In this document: positions 1 to 10,806 of the stretch, piece by piece | Position numbering within the stretch: the stretch's first letter is position 1 | Layout of the letters: each line of letters opens with the position of its first letter | DNA from: Neolentinus lepideus HHB14362 ss-1 | Lineage: Eukaryota; Basidiomycota; Agaricomycetes; Gloeophyllales; Gloeophyllaceae | Reading direction: 5' to 3' | DNA length: 64,000 bases | NCBI GenBank assembly: GCA_001632425.1 | Contig: KV425614.1 | Span: forward strand, 1-64,000 | Program-made: the position numbers and the translations under genes | Notes under the pieces: generated by a model | Database searches by the model: none | Seen by the model: only the letters and a program-made list of their open reading frames with translations | What the model was told of the DNA's origin: nothing

Positions 1-1410
1 CAATTGTACAAGATGATTGATTCATCAGTGATGGGTGATGTTAAGTGGCAATCATTTGATGTTAAGTATAGCGGGCCTCGACCTCAGCATGACGTTCCTG
101 GCTGGATGTCTGCTGGTTACGAGGTTTGGTACCGGGACCCTCTCAAGATTTCGCACTGGATGCTCGCAAACCCCGATTATAATGGCGAGATTGACTATTG
201 TGCCAAACAAGAGTTCACGCCCGATGGTCAGCGGCGGCTGAAAGATTTCATGTCGGGTGACTGGGCATGGAGTCAGTCAGTAAGTAATTCTTCGTTACTT
301 ATAGAGCACTAACAAATTTCTTCGGATTAGAGTAAGATAGCTACGGACCCCAACACTCACGGCTCTACGTTTGTCCCTGTCATTCTCGGCAGCGACAAGA
401 CTACTGTATCAGTCGGTACTGGGCATAACGAGTACTATCCATTGTACATGATGCTTGGTAATCACCACAACAATGTGCGACGCGCACATCGCAACGCCGT
501 TGCAGTCATTGGATTCCTGGCAATTCCAAAAAGTAAGTCTCTTTTCGTGATGAGGATAGGGTTACTCATTCATATCTTTGTGTATAGCTGATCGACAGTA
601 CAAGGACGACGTGAAATTTCGTAAATTTCGTCGACAACTATTCCATGTCTCAATTTCAAGAATTCTCCGGAGCCTCAAGCCTGGTATGACGATTCCCGAA
701 GTGACACTGTGCGCCGATGGCGCATTTCGTCGCGTTATATACGGACTCGGGCCCTATATTGCTGACTATCCTGAGCAAGCCCTTCTTGCCTGTATTGTAC
801 AGGGTTGGTGTCCGAAGTACGTCGACATCCGCTCAGTCTTTCTGCTCACTAACATCGCTTCCAGATGTACAGCACGCAGAGGAAGCCTGGAAGGAGACGG
901 AATCAATATTCGACGCTGGTGTGAGCACACTGAGGCATTAGTCGAGTCCCTGGATCTCGGAACATTATGGGATGAGTATGGCATTGTCGGTGATATTGTG
1001 GTATGTATCTCTTTTCTTTTGCTGTGATATCTTTCTATTTTTTTGTCGAGAAACCTTTGTTCTTTACTTTGCTTTTTCTTTCTGTCTGCTGCTGCTTCCC
1101 GACAAGCAGAAAATGGATTTCCGAATGATAGACGCCTGCGGAAAGGCGCTCAGTCCAGAAGCCTTGTCGAAGATACACAGGCCTCTAACCAACAGCGAAC
1201 ATCAACTGCACTGGCGTGCTACCAGGCCTGAGTCAACATCGCACTGGGATTCACAGCTCCCTCCCATCTACAGACAGCTCATTGACTGACGCAAAACTCT
1301 GCTCTTCTTCACTTCCTTGCCGCCTCGCACGCATACCCGCCCCTGTATCTATAATTCCGCCCACCACATCCACCAGCCATACCATCCTTCTTACCCTCAT
1401 GCCCGAGAAG

Positions 1411-3680
1411 AATGTCCTTCTCCTCTAGGAAGAAGCATCCTAGCCAGAGCACATTGCAGCAGCAGCAACAGGGTCAAAGTCAAAACATCACTATCGCGCA
1501 AGCACCCAGCGCCGCCCTCACTCAGCTGAAAGAGGGCCAGCAGCAGGTGAGAGACATGCTTGATTCGTGAGTGTGGGTCAATTGGATTTTAACATTGACC
1601 TCATAGCCGCACACTGATGTTGATGATCCCACCCTCTACTCGAAATGCCTGCCCTCCCGAAATCTGTCTGTACTCCTCACATACAGCACGCAAACACAAC
1701 AACCGCAACCGCAACCGCAACCGCAACCGCAACCGCAACCGCAACCGCAACCGCAGCATCAGCCCAACGGCACGTACCCAGCGCAAGCACCACATCAAAG
1801 CACTGCACTGGGGCCTTCGCAACCTCAACAGCAGCAACCACAACCCCAGTCTTCTCAACAAGGCCTGAGCCAGAGCTCGTCACAGGCCCACCCCACATGG
1901 CCATGGTCGCAGCGGCACCTGAGCCTTCCCCGCCCCATGTCCTCCCCAAGCCCGGTGTCACGCCGCCGACGTCGCCCTCTCCTTCACCCTTCCCACAATA
2001 CGGCCATGCGATGCCGATGAGCCCCACGAACACCGGCGACCTCTACCTCTTCCACGGCCTCATGCGCGAGACAGTGCAGAATGACTTGTATCTGTTTAGC
2101 GCGAGTGACCTGTCGGCGATGCTCGTCCAGACCGGGGGAGAGGTCCCGTCGCCCCAGGTTGGGCATGCATCGGCGCTCGTGAGCAACGTACTGATCGTTT
2201 GGGGAGGGGACATGAAGACAGATAGTAAAGCCCGGCTGACTGATAAGCTGGACGATGGGTTGTATCTGTTGAATCTTGGTGAGTGGTACCTTCTCCGTTT
2301 CATGGTCGGTTCTGAACTATAGGTGCAGTTTCAAGAGAATGGACTCGGGTCGGCGTTCAGGGCCCCAGTCCAGTCGGTCGGTATGGCCATGCGGTGACTA
2401 TGGTCAGCTCCAAATTTTTCGTCTTTGGAGGCCAAGTAGATGGTCAATTCTTGAATGACCTCTGGGCTTTCGATCTCAATTCCTGTGTGTGGAATCATCT
2501 ATCTTGTGTTAAATAACGCTGACAATACCACTCATCCAGTACGAGCGAAAGCTACTTGGGAACTCTTCGAACCTTCATCTGGCCCCAAACCGGCACGCCA
2601 GACAGGCCATGTATGTATAAACTACGGCGATCGTGTAATAGTGTGCGTGATATCCTGAGCTACTTTATCGTGCCGAATTGACACTTATCAAAACATTTAT
2701 ATCCCAGTTTCGGTGGTACTGATGGCCAGTACCACTACAACGATACCTGGGAGTTTAATCTCGCCACCCACAAGTGGACTGAGCTACAGTATATCGGCTA
2801 CACGCCGGCTCCTCAGGAAGGGCACGCAGCGGCGTTGGTTGACAATGTTATGTACATATTTGGTGGTAGGGGTGTTGATGGCAAAGATCTGGGTGATTTG
2901 GCTGCGTTCAAGATCACAAGTGAGCTGGCACAGGTCTCCTGGTTACACTCAACCTCAATGACTGACGACCATCATAGACAACCGGTGGTTCATGTTCCAA
3001 AACATGGGCCCTTCACCGAGTGGCCGGTCGAGGCATGCTATGGCGGCGATGGGTGCCAGAGTGTTTGTCCTTGGTGGAGAGTCATATGCGCCATCGAAAC
3101 CGGAGGACGCGACCCTTATACATGTTCTGGATACAAGTGCGTGACGTGTTTTGCCCCCCGTCACACTTCGTCTAACAGTATCTTAGAGCACATCAAATAC
3201 CCTGACCCTAGCAGCAAGCCTCCACAGTCGAACGGTCCATCAGGAGCGGGACGGAAATCCTCCATCGGTACAGCACAGGGGCCTGGAGGCACGCAGTCTT
3301 CATCACCGCAACCAAGTTTGGTGATCAACAGACGGTCGATGTCGCCCTCCGTCCAGGGACAGGACTCGAATGAGGAGCTCCGACGTGCGATGTCGCCGCC
3401 AGGCACCTGGCCTGCTGTGAAGCCGATGAATGGTACAGCTCAGCTGCCATTCCCCAGTAGTGCCAAGGGCAAGGCGCCTATACGACCCAGTCGGGATGAC
3501 CAGGAGGCTGTCACTGACGACAGTCACGATGCCGCCACTTCTGAGTCAGTTCTCAGAGAGTGAGCTGTGTCTCCTGAGTAGGTGCAGGTGCATGCAAAGA
3601 GTCCACCGAGTCGGGCAGTTTCGCCCACTGGTTGGTGTCCAGACAAGCCGCCAGAGCCTCATCTTCAGCATCCGATGTTT
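1411..3680 (+). pseudogene. Truncated kelch-repeat (Tea1-like) gene nested in the Plavaka intron
   Basis: The translation begins MSFSSRKKHPSQSTLQQQQQ, runs through a Gln/Pro-rich repeat (1698-1755) and then a kelch propeller. Propeller blades show [67 protein letters not shown] and RHAMAAMGARVFVLGG. Introns with proper GT-AG ends and matching phase occur at about 2280-2321, 2508-2558, 2642-2706, 2920-2979 and 3137-3185, so this is genomic DNA and not a retrocopy. Relatives are long cell-polarity proteins with a coiled-coil C-terminal half; here that half is missing. One base is lacking in the C-run near 1930 (frame switch between LSLP and the VLPKPGVTPP block), and in-frame TGA (3561) and TAG (3576) interrupt the linker, whose sense continues to about 3680 (HAKSPPSRAVSPTG). 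It is almost certainly not a full-length functional gene. Confidence 0.8.
1698..1755 (+). repeat. Hexanucleotide microsatellite (AACCGC)n
   Basis: About nine tandem copies of the six-base unit AACCGC/CAACCG. In the kelch reading frame it encodes alternating Gln-Pro; in the other frames it gives Thr-Ala or Arg-Asn runs, which explains the spurious open frames on both strands here. Confidence 0.9.
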
Positions 3681-5559
3681 AGCTGAATAGAATTTGTGTT
3701 CTTCATAGTGTCTTTACGGCATATTGTTCCCTTTTTTTCCATCAGTTATTTTGAGTGTAATGTGTTTATTTGTGACCGCTGCTGATGCCACTTTTTAGCC
3801 ATTTACAAATGATTTTCCCCGCGCCGATATCCACGAGTTGCTTTCGCCGGATATTCTACATCAACTCATCAAGGGCACCTTCAAAGACCATTTAGTCGAC
3901 TGGATTGGTGAATTCTTGAGCTTGCGATATGGAGCAGGTGGGAGTGAGGCAGTACTAGCAGAGATTGACCGACGGTATGATCATTTATCATCTCATATGC
4001 AGTGATTCTAACTAGCCTTGCAGGATTGCTGCTACACCGCCCTTTACAGGTTTGAGGAGATTCCCCGAGGGACGCGGTTTCAAGCAGTGGACAGGTGATG
4101 ACTCAAAGGCATTGATGAAGGTAGCTCCCATCTTAAGTGACTTTGCACGCATTATGAACTTTGAGGATTAGGTATACCTCCCGGCTATCGATGGTCTAGT
4201 GCCAAATCAGATCGTGAGGACCATGCGTGCATTCTTGGAGTTCTGTTATATCGCCCGTCGCAACATCCATACGCCTCAAAGTCTTGATCACCTCCAGGAA
4301 GCAATGGAACGATTCCATCATTATCGTAAGATTTTTCAAGACGAAGGTGTTCGAGTTGAGGACTACTCCTTACCTCGACAGCATTCTATGCGGCACTACT
4401 ACGATGCTACTTGGGACTTTGGTGCTCCGAACGGTCTTTGTTCTTCAATCACAGAATCAAAACATATCAAAGCGGTAAAGGAACCCTGGCGACGCTCTAA
4501 CCGATTCGAGGCACTGGGTCAAATGTTGACCACAAATCAGCGCCTTGATAAACTTTCGGCTAGCCGTATGGACTTCATTGATCGTGGGATGATTGAGAAG
4601 GCCAATAAATGTATGTCCACCTTCTATATCAACGTACACAATTGGAATCATGTTGCATCGGTAGCAAAACAGCTCCTTCCGGCACTTGCAGATGCTGATG
4701 GTGCCATTGATGATCCACGGACCCCTGCTTATGTTAAACTTGCATCACGCTCCAGTACGTTGCTTGTCTTAGCGCGAGTTAATCTCAATGACGCCGAGTC
4801 TTTCTAGAACGACAACATCGTTTCAATCCTACTGGCCTCCCTTCACATACAGACCAGCCGACATTCAATCTCCTTTTGCGTGAATTCCTTCGGGACCAGA
4901 TCAATGCCTTAAACCCATTATCGCACCTTGCAGAGCTTCCGGTCTTTGCTGATCCAATATTTATACACTACTCAGCTGCTGCGACGTTCTATGCTCCAAG
5001 TGACCCATCCGGTATCCAAGGAATGCGCCGTGAGCATATTCGTGCCACCCCATCTTGGCGCAAGGGCGCCCCTCGCTTTGACTGCGTTTTCGTGAAGCAA
5101 GACGTACAACGCGAAGACTCGCCCTATCCACGGTTCGATGTTGCAAGAATTTTCGTATTTTTCTCATTCAAGTTTAATGATAGGCGCTACGAGTGCGCCT
5201 TGGTCCATTGGTTTGAATGGGCTGATCATTGTCCGGATGAGGACACAGGGATGTGGATTGTGGACCGAGGTGCGAGTGGGACAAGTCGCCCTGCGTTGTC
5301 GATCATCCCCATACAACGCATACTCCGAGCTGCGCACCTTATTCCTATGTTCGGCAGGACTAATATCCCTCGCGATGTCACTCATACTAACGCTCTGGAC
5401 CAATTCCGTCTTTTCTATGTCAACAAATATGCCGACCATCATACTTTCGAGGTCCTGCACTTACCATAGCCATCTGTGTATTTTCAGTAACTTAGTACCG
5501 CAGATATAGCTTAGGATCGGATGTACTACTTAGTGACCTTGCATGTGTCTGAGGTATCT

Positions 5560-5665
5560 TACTATTGTCTTGTTTGCCTACATCTATCTTAGTTCTATCT
5601 TAGGGTGTCTTAGACGAATCGTAGATCTTAGTGTGCCTTACGCGAATCGTAGATCTGATTCCGGC
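5560..5665 (+). repeat. Short direct repeats downstream of the Plavaka transposase
   Basis: The motif CGAATCGTAGATCT occurs twice (about 5614 and 5642), each preceded by CTTAGA or CTTACG, within a CTTAG-rich stretch. Subterminal direct repeats next to the transposase end are common in CACTA-type elements, so this is probably the 3' subterminal region of the Plavaka copy. I could not fix the terminal inverted repeat because the other end is outside the window. Confidence 0.4.
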
Positions 5666-5884
5666 GAGGCGGCCTTTGGGCCTTACGGGTCTTACGCCAT
5701 CTTATCGTTCTTGCCATGTGCTTAGTGCCTCGCTAAGACAAAAAAAGAAACCAAAAGCTAATATGGCATTTTGCTGATGTTTTGGATCGAGTTTCGATTA
5801 GTGCTGTCAGACCGAGCAGGGGCGAAGTTACCGACGACAGTCAGCGCTTTTCCAGTGAACAAAGTAGGGGTGATCAATTCTTGG

Positions 5885-6159
5885 CTGTTCGGTTCGTTCG
5901 TTGCGCAAAAGCCTTGAAATTTGCAGCACCGACTGTTGACGTGAAGAACACGACCGACCACGACGACCAGCACCTGCTTGCAGAAGTTCAAACTCCGAAA
6001 GGCATCCCCCCGCGCTAGAGCCTTGAAGTAAATTTTAAACTCCGACTCAATCTGGCAGCGCACGAACGCAAACGAACAGGGTGTTCTCAATTAATCGGCC
6101 GTTCGTTCGTAGCATTTTGTTAACTCCGACCGTCTTTGCGCAACGAACAAACCGAACAG
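5885..6159. mobile_element. MITE-like candidate with 26-bp inverted repeats
   Basis: The arm at 5885-5911 (CTGTTCGGTTCGTTCGTTGC...) is the inverse complement of 6134-6159 (CTTTGCGCAACGAACAAACC...) with one mismatch and one extra A. The 275-bp interval has no coding potential and carries further GAACGAAC motifs inside. No convincing target-site duplication is seen, so a miniature transposon is likely but not proven. It could also be a subterminal part of the neighbouring Plavaka element. Confidence 0.45.
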
Positions 6160-6453
6160 TTAGTTGCAAAAACATGAATTTCATCCCGACCCTGCTAGGT
6201 ATAAATCAACTCTACGAATCTACGATCGCTCTTTTGTACGTATAGCGATGTGAGTCGTAGTTCAACATCCAAATGTGAATCGCTTTCCAGTGCGCGCTGG
6301 CCGGCTTGAGCTAATATTAGCTCGTACTGAGCTTTAGTGCTGTAGTATCATACTACGGAGCAGTGCCCATGAGTGTCTCCTTCCAAGCCCCAAGCAATAC
6401 GTATGTAGCCCCGCACACTATAATACTCGAATCTGACTCCTATTCCATCTTCG

Positions 6454-7529
6454 ATGAGGGATGCGAACCAGCTGAACCTAATAGGAGAAATTCATTTTCT
6501 CGAATCCGCTGAACCGATTGGGGAAGGATACGCTGATGTTCGGCAAGCTGAATGGAAAGGACGGATAGTCGCCGTCAAGGTTTACAGACATTGATTTCGT
6601 AAGAGCGAGGGGAAGGCATTCGAAAGGCGAGTGAGTATCGTCTGCTTCGGCGTCGTCCACTTCGTCCATGAAACCGGTTTGCTTCCTGTTTTCCAGATCC
6701 TCAGACAAGGCCATATCATGGCCCGTTTCTCACATCCCAATGTCATGCCGTTTTACGGTTACTACCGGCACTCTGGATCATCCCTACTGGGCATCGTAAT
6801 GCCTTGGTGCAACGGAGGAAACTTAGAGGCCTTCTGGAGGAGTAGCAGCTCTCCGCAAGGTGACAAGCTCGCCTTGGTGCGTTGCACGTCCAGTACTCAC
6901 CCGAGACGTGATATCTGAACTCCCGCAGATGCGCGAAGTCGCAGAAGGCTTAGCTTACCTCCATAGTCACGAGGTTGTTCATGGTGACATACAGCCTGTG
7001 AGTTCTCATTTCCTGATTATATTCGATATGGACGTGCCTATGCTCAACTTTTGGCCCAGTCAAACATACTTATCGCTGAGGGACAAGCTCGTATCTCTAA
7101 TTTTGCGTCATCAAGGCTTCTGGATGAATCAGGATTCACGACAAATGATCGGCCGTCGATGAGATACATGGCTGCGGAGCTCATCAACTCCGAGGAACTT
7201 TCTGCGGCAATGAAGAATAGCGATGTCTGGTCCCTTGCCATGACTGCTCTGTCAGTGAGTCCATCTTTACCTTTATGTGATATACTGTAGCAACCTTTCC
7301 GTAGGTATTGTCAGGAGAGCGGCCTTTCGCCCATATACGCAACGACATGATAGTGATAATCCGCATATCTGCCGGCGAGCGTCCGCGCAAGCCGTCAAAC
7401 ATAAACGGCGATATATGGGCTATCTTGAACCGATGTTGGGATATGGATCCCGCCCGCCGCCCATCGTCTGAAGAGGTAGTGCTGCTGTTTGGTCAATCTG
7501 CTATGCAGAGCCGCTTTCAAAGTGAATAA
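6454..7529 (+). pseudogene. Protein-kinase-like gene 1 (five exons, one in-frame stop)
   Basis: Exons are 6454-6630, 6697-6876, 6929-6997, 7060-7254 and 7305-7529, all with GT-AG introns in phase 0; the product would be 281 residues. Kinase landmarks: GEGYADV (glycine loop), VAVKV (ATP lysine), HPNVMPFYGYY, LGIVMPWCNGGNLEAF (hinge), HGDIQPSNILI (catalytic loop with Asp), ARISNFASS where DFG is expected, RYMAAELI (APE region), DVWSLAM and CWDMDPARRPSSEEV. The magnesium-binding DFG aspartate is replaced by Asn (NFA), so even an intact product would be a doubtful kinase. Codon 47 is TGA (6592-6594), two codons after VAVKVYR, with no intron I can see to remove it. A paralogue follows at 8.2 kb. 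Such short kinases without extra domains are abundant in Agaricomycetes. Confidence 0.7.
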
Positions 7530-8150
7530 TAATCGACGTGTCGGGCCATGAACGAGTTCGAGCTTCATCTCGGAAATGCTCTATTGTGTTTTCTGTCCAA
7601 ATGTGTAATAGCATCTTCTGTGCACATTTGCAGGTGTACGTTGTATATTTCAGGACTAGCTGATGTCTTTGGGGATAGGACGTGTATTTTAGGAAGATAT
7701 ATCTCCAAGCTATTTCCACGGTGGGAGCTCAGAATTGCGGACATCCTGCGGCCCTCGGAACTTCAGCCATTTCCATTCCTCCCGTTCCATTGTGACCGGT
7801 GTAGTCGAGTACGTGCTCGATATACGATGGTGGATCGTCTAAAAAAATTGTGCACTGCTGACACCTCCGAGCGCACATACAAAAAACGTTGCTGACTGAC
7901 ATTGTATGTCTTCAACTTGTCTCGGCGGTATTATCGGCTGATGCACATGTTACGTCCCCTCGACCCTGTCTTTCAACGAGCGTCAATCTATCCCGCATAA
8001 AGCTAGAAGCTCAAGGTGCTAATAATTGCGCTTCCTGTCATTACCCCTTCTCCGTCTTCCCCAGCGTGTCGCAGACTGCTTTACCCTTGTCTTCAGTGTT
8101 CATCCCGATGCGTGTAGAATGACTTGACGCCGTTAATTTAGGGATTGCAG
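7530..8150. other. Spacer between the two kinase-like genes
   Basis: Only short unsupported open frames are present. The 5' end of kinase-like gene 2 may reach into this stretch: an unplaced first exon could lie around 7890-8120, but I cannot show a convincing splice junction. Confidence 0.4.
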
Positions 8151-8151
8151 T

Positions 8152-9681
8152 GTCACAGACTCTACTAGCATTAATTACCGCATGGTGCTCGGTGTACATG
8201 GCTTACGCCATATATATCGCTCGTAGGCCTGCGCCAACAGTAAGTAATCCTGCTTGCGGTCACCGCACTAGGGAGTAGACATTCATCTCCATCGACTGTC
8301 ATACAGGAGACTATCCTTTCACAGCTAGATCTAACCAAACAGCTCCTTCAAGTTGCAACAGACGAGAATGTGACACGAGGGCACACTTTCACCCGCTATA
8401 GGCTTCAATCGAAGGATGATTATCCCAGAGTATGTCGCACTTGTATCAACGGCATTGTGGAACTCAAGTACATGAAGTTCTTCGTAGCTAAACTTCCGAA
8501 ACATGTACATAGACTCGAGAGGGTACGTGCCTTGAGCATGAATTATAGAATCCAACCTCACAAATCCATAGATCGATCTCAGCCAGCTACCAGGACTTCG
8601 AATTTCACATCCAAATCTACTTCCTTTACACGGCTTTTTAATTTTATCCGCTTGGTTGGCCTTGGTTTATGATCAATATGACGATGCGAGAGATTTGGAG
8701 ATCTACCTGAACTACAATCCCGGTCTAACACAGAGGGAACGATATTATTTGGTATACTCTTCTTGATTCTGATATATCTTGCACGTTCACCCGTGTAACA
8801 GCTTTCTCAAATAGCCACCGGCATAGATTGTCTTCATTCGTTATCCCTCATCCATGGCAAAATCCAGCCGGTGAGCATTCTACCCACAATGTACCAGTCA
8901 CACAACTGATCTGATGATACACGCAGTCTAATATACTCGTCAATAGTAGGAAAGAAGCTCGTATTACGGATTATGGCCTGGGCGACATCATACCACCTTT
9001 TCCTGAAGAGGCTGATCCCAATGACCCAGGGCCCCGCTACGCCGCTTCGGACATCATGAAGCCAGCCCCCGTTACCGAGCTACCTGTGGCCTATGAAGGC
9101 GGAAATCATCAGTCCGAGTTTATGGTCACGAAGGAGACGGATGTTTGGTCACTGGGCATGCTTGGCATCCTTGTGAGTCATTCATCGTACGGGATCACTA
9201 TGGTTTGCAGGTTCTAAAGACCCTGGGACCAAGCCTATATGGAGGGCGGCATCCCTTCTCAAACACAAGAAACTCGCAGCACGTTCTTGCCGCGGTTATA
9301 AACCAAGGGAGGAGGCCTAGTAAGCAAGCGTACCGTGACGATATGGAGGAAGGAAAGGAGCTAGTCTGGGATATTCTTAACCTTTGCTGGCAGCTCGCTG
9401 CGTTGCGGCCATCTTCGGCGAAAATAGGCCTTTTCTTTGATATCCTCTACTGCGTACAGCGCTTGAACGAGGCCGAGGCGCAGTGCAAGAAGATATTCAG
9501 CGACGATTGGCACCAGTGGGAGAGTGCAACATATTCTCTGTGGACAGGAGAAGGATCAGTATTGCCCTATCGATGCAAGTGGGGCAATTGCCCACGGCGT
9601 TTCGACATTCTGGTCAATTGTCAGACACATGAAGCAGGCCATATTGGGCTCTCAGGTGTAGGAGACGGCGTGAATCCATAA
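8152..9681 (+). CDS. Pseudokinase-like protein with N-terminal membrane segment and C-terminal C2H2 zinc finger
   Basis: Exons from the first clear coding point: 8152-8239 (5' end unsure), 8307-8522, 8572-8751, 8802-8870, 8927-9172 and 9211-9681. The N-terminal exon encodes a hydrophobic stretch (LLALITAWCSVYMAYAIYIA) followed by ARR. Kinase landmarks: VAKLPKHVHRL (ATP-lysine region), HPNLLPLHGFL, GIDCLHSLSLIHGKIQPSNI where HRD/HGD is expected, ITDYGLGD (DYG for DFG), TDVWSLGMLGIL and LCWQLAALRPSS. The catalytic-loop Asp is replaced by Lys (HGK), so catalysis is unlikely. The exon holding the catalytic loop is 69 bp in both kinase-like genes and cut at the same points, which shows they are paralogues. 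Near the C-terminus YRCKWGNCPRRF...THEAGH fits C-X4-C-X12-H-X3-H, a C2H2 finger. The first exon and start codon are not resolved. Confidence 0.7.
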
Positions 9682-10092
9682 GACCGGGTTAGTTGTTTTC
9701 GGAGATGTCTACATCAACGTCTGTGTGCTTAACTACGTTCATATTCTCATATTTCTCGTGGTTGTTGTACCGCTTGTCACAAGTGGGATAAAATGACGAT
9801 TCAAGGTTGAGATTGATCTAGCGGTAACGGCCATAGTCAGAGCCCATTTCCCTTCTGTATGCCGCAACTGAAGGAAAATCCGAACGCGTCTTATAGGCTT
9901 AGGACTACGATTACATTGAAAAGCATTGAAGAAATTACACTATCTCTTGGTATACACATGACCGTGTTTGTCAAGTCGATTCAAAGCCACCCTGCTTTTA
10001 ATACTAGTCCGACTCAAATTCAGTCGTTCATCTACACATTTTCGGCGCCGTTGGTTCTAAATCCTCCGACGAAGTGATCCTATTTGATGCAG
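9682..10092. other. Spacer, no gene seen
   Basis: A 72-codon open frame at 9859-10077 has no intron structure, no recognisable motif and an ordinary composition for non-coding DNA. I see no other feature. Confidence 0.5.
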
Positions 10093-10806
10093 TCAATCAA
10101 AATCAACGCGAGTAACTGTAGTAACGACACCTACATTTGGTCTAGTGTTGGGGTTGTATGTTGGCGGTGGGGCAGTCGGAGGTGGACCGAGGGACTGTAA
10201 AAAGACCAGGGTTAAACTTAGGTGATAATATCAGGCTAGTCGAACTTACGGGCTGGTACCTAGGCTGCTCTCCAGTGCCAGGAGTCTGCGGAACAGAGCC
10301 AACCGGCTGCTCGTCGATGGGATCAGGTAGAGAACATGATAAGAGGAAATAACTGAAACATACCGGTTCGTACTTTGTGTATTGAGGCGGCGGTGGAATC
10401 TGCTCCGCAGTATCGTCATTACCATTGGGTGGACTAGTTGGCCCGTAATGCGGCTGATAACTAGCACCCGGACCACTCGCGTACGAGGTCATCGCCGGGA
10501 CAGTAGGGGGAGAGTACGCCGCGTTGGCAAATCTTCTCCTACGTCTCATGAAGAGACATAGGAGGAGGCAGAATAGCACGAGGGCTATGATACCTGCAGC
10601 CAATGATATTGTCAATGTCTCCGAAATTCTGTAAGTAGTGTGATAAACTTACCGACGACTATGCCTGCGATGCCACCTCCATATAATCCGTGCGTTCCGC
10701 ACCCGTACCCGTATCCGTTGTTGTAGCACTGTGCGTTTACTGAACGCGAGACGCTTGAGAGCGCTATGAAAATGTTCGACAGGGTTGCCAGAATCTTGAA
10801 AGTCAT
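10093..10806 (-). CDS. Small single-pass membrane protein with secreted N-terminus and Pro-rich cytosolic tail
   Basis: On the minus strand exons are 10806-10653, 10593-10364, 10306-10250 and 10194-10093; the 57-bp intron 10363-10307 is in frame either way and may be retained. The ATG at 10806 gives a signal peptide (MTFKILATLSNIFIALSSVS, cut likely after VNA), a very short Cys/Gly/Tyr ectodomain (QCYNNGYGYGCG), a Gly-rich start of a membrane helix (GGGIAGIVVG) that continues across the first intron as IIALVLFCLLLCLF, a basic stop-transfer cluster MRRRRRF and a Pro/Tyr-rich tail (PPPQYTKYEP, PPPTAPPPTYNPN). PPxY-like motifs in the tail could bind WW domains of an Rsp5-type ubiquitin ligase; that is inference. 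No named family recognised. The layout resembles fungal cell-surface or trafficking adaptors. Confidence 0.75.

Larger units (their letters stand above)
1..5469 (+). mobile_element. Plavaka-family (CACTA-like) transposase gene, 5' truncated by the window edge, frameshifted
   Basis: The spliced product reads as the conserved core and C-terminus of the basidiomycete Plavaka transposase. Exons I place at <1-279, 331-532, 588-816, 865-1000, 3799-3974, 4024-4120 and 4172-4807, continuing in another frame to 5469. Recognisable blocks are GSTFVPVILGSDKTTVSV, YYPLYMMLGNHHNNVRRAHR, FRKFRRQLFH, PGMTIPEV, GPYIADYPEQALLACIVQG, GTLWDEYGIVGDIV, PFTNDFPRADIHELL, LHQLIKGTFKDHLVDW, APNGLCSSITESKHIKAVKE and the C-terminal PSDPSGIQGMRREHIRATPS and YVNKYADHHTFEVLHLP. 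Most introns are about 50 bp, but the one between GDIV and PFTNDFP is 2798 bp (1001-3798) and contains a kelch gene. At about 4800 the frame is lost by one base (TTCTAG, where one more T would restore reading), so this copy is probably inactive or carries a sequence error. The N-terminus lies before base 1. Confidence 0.9.

Noticed and set aside
1601..2033. Minus-strand open frames with Leu-Arg or Ala-Val runs
   Set aside because: They are produced by the AACCGC microsatellite of the kelch gene read backwards; no introns or other motifs support them.
9859..10077. 72-codon frame after the pseudokinase
   Set aside because: No family motif, no upstream promoter-like box and chance-level length for this composition.
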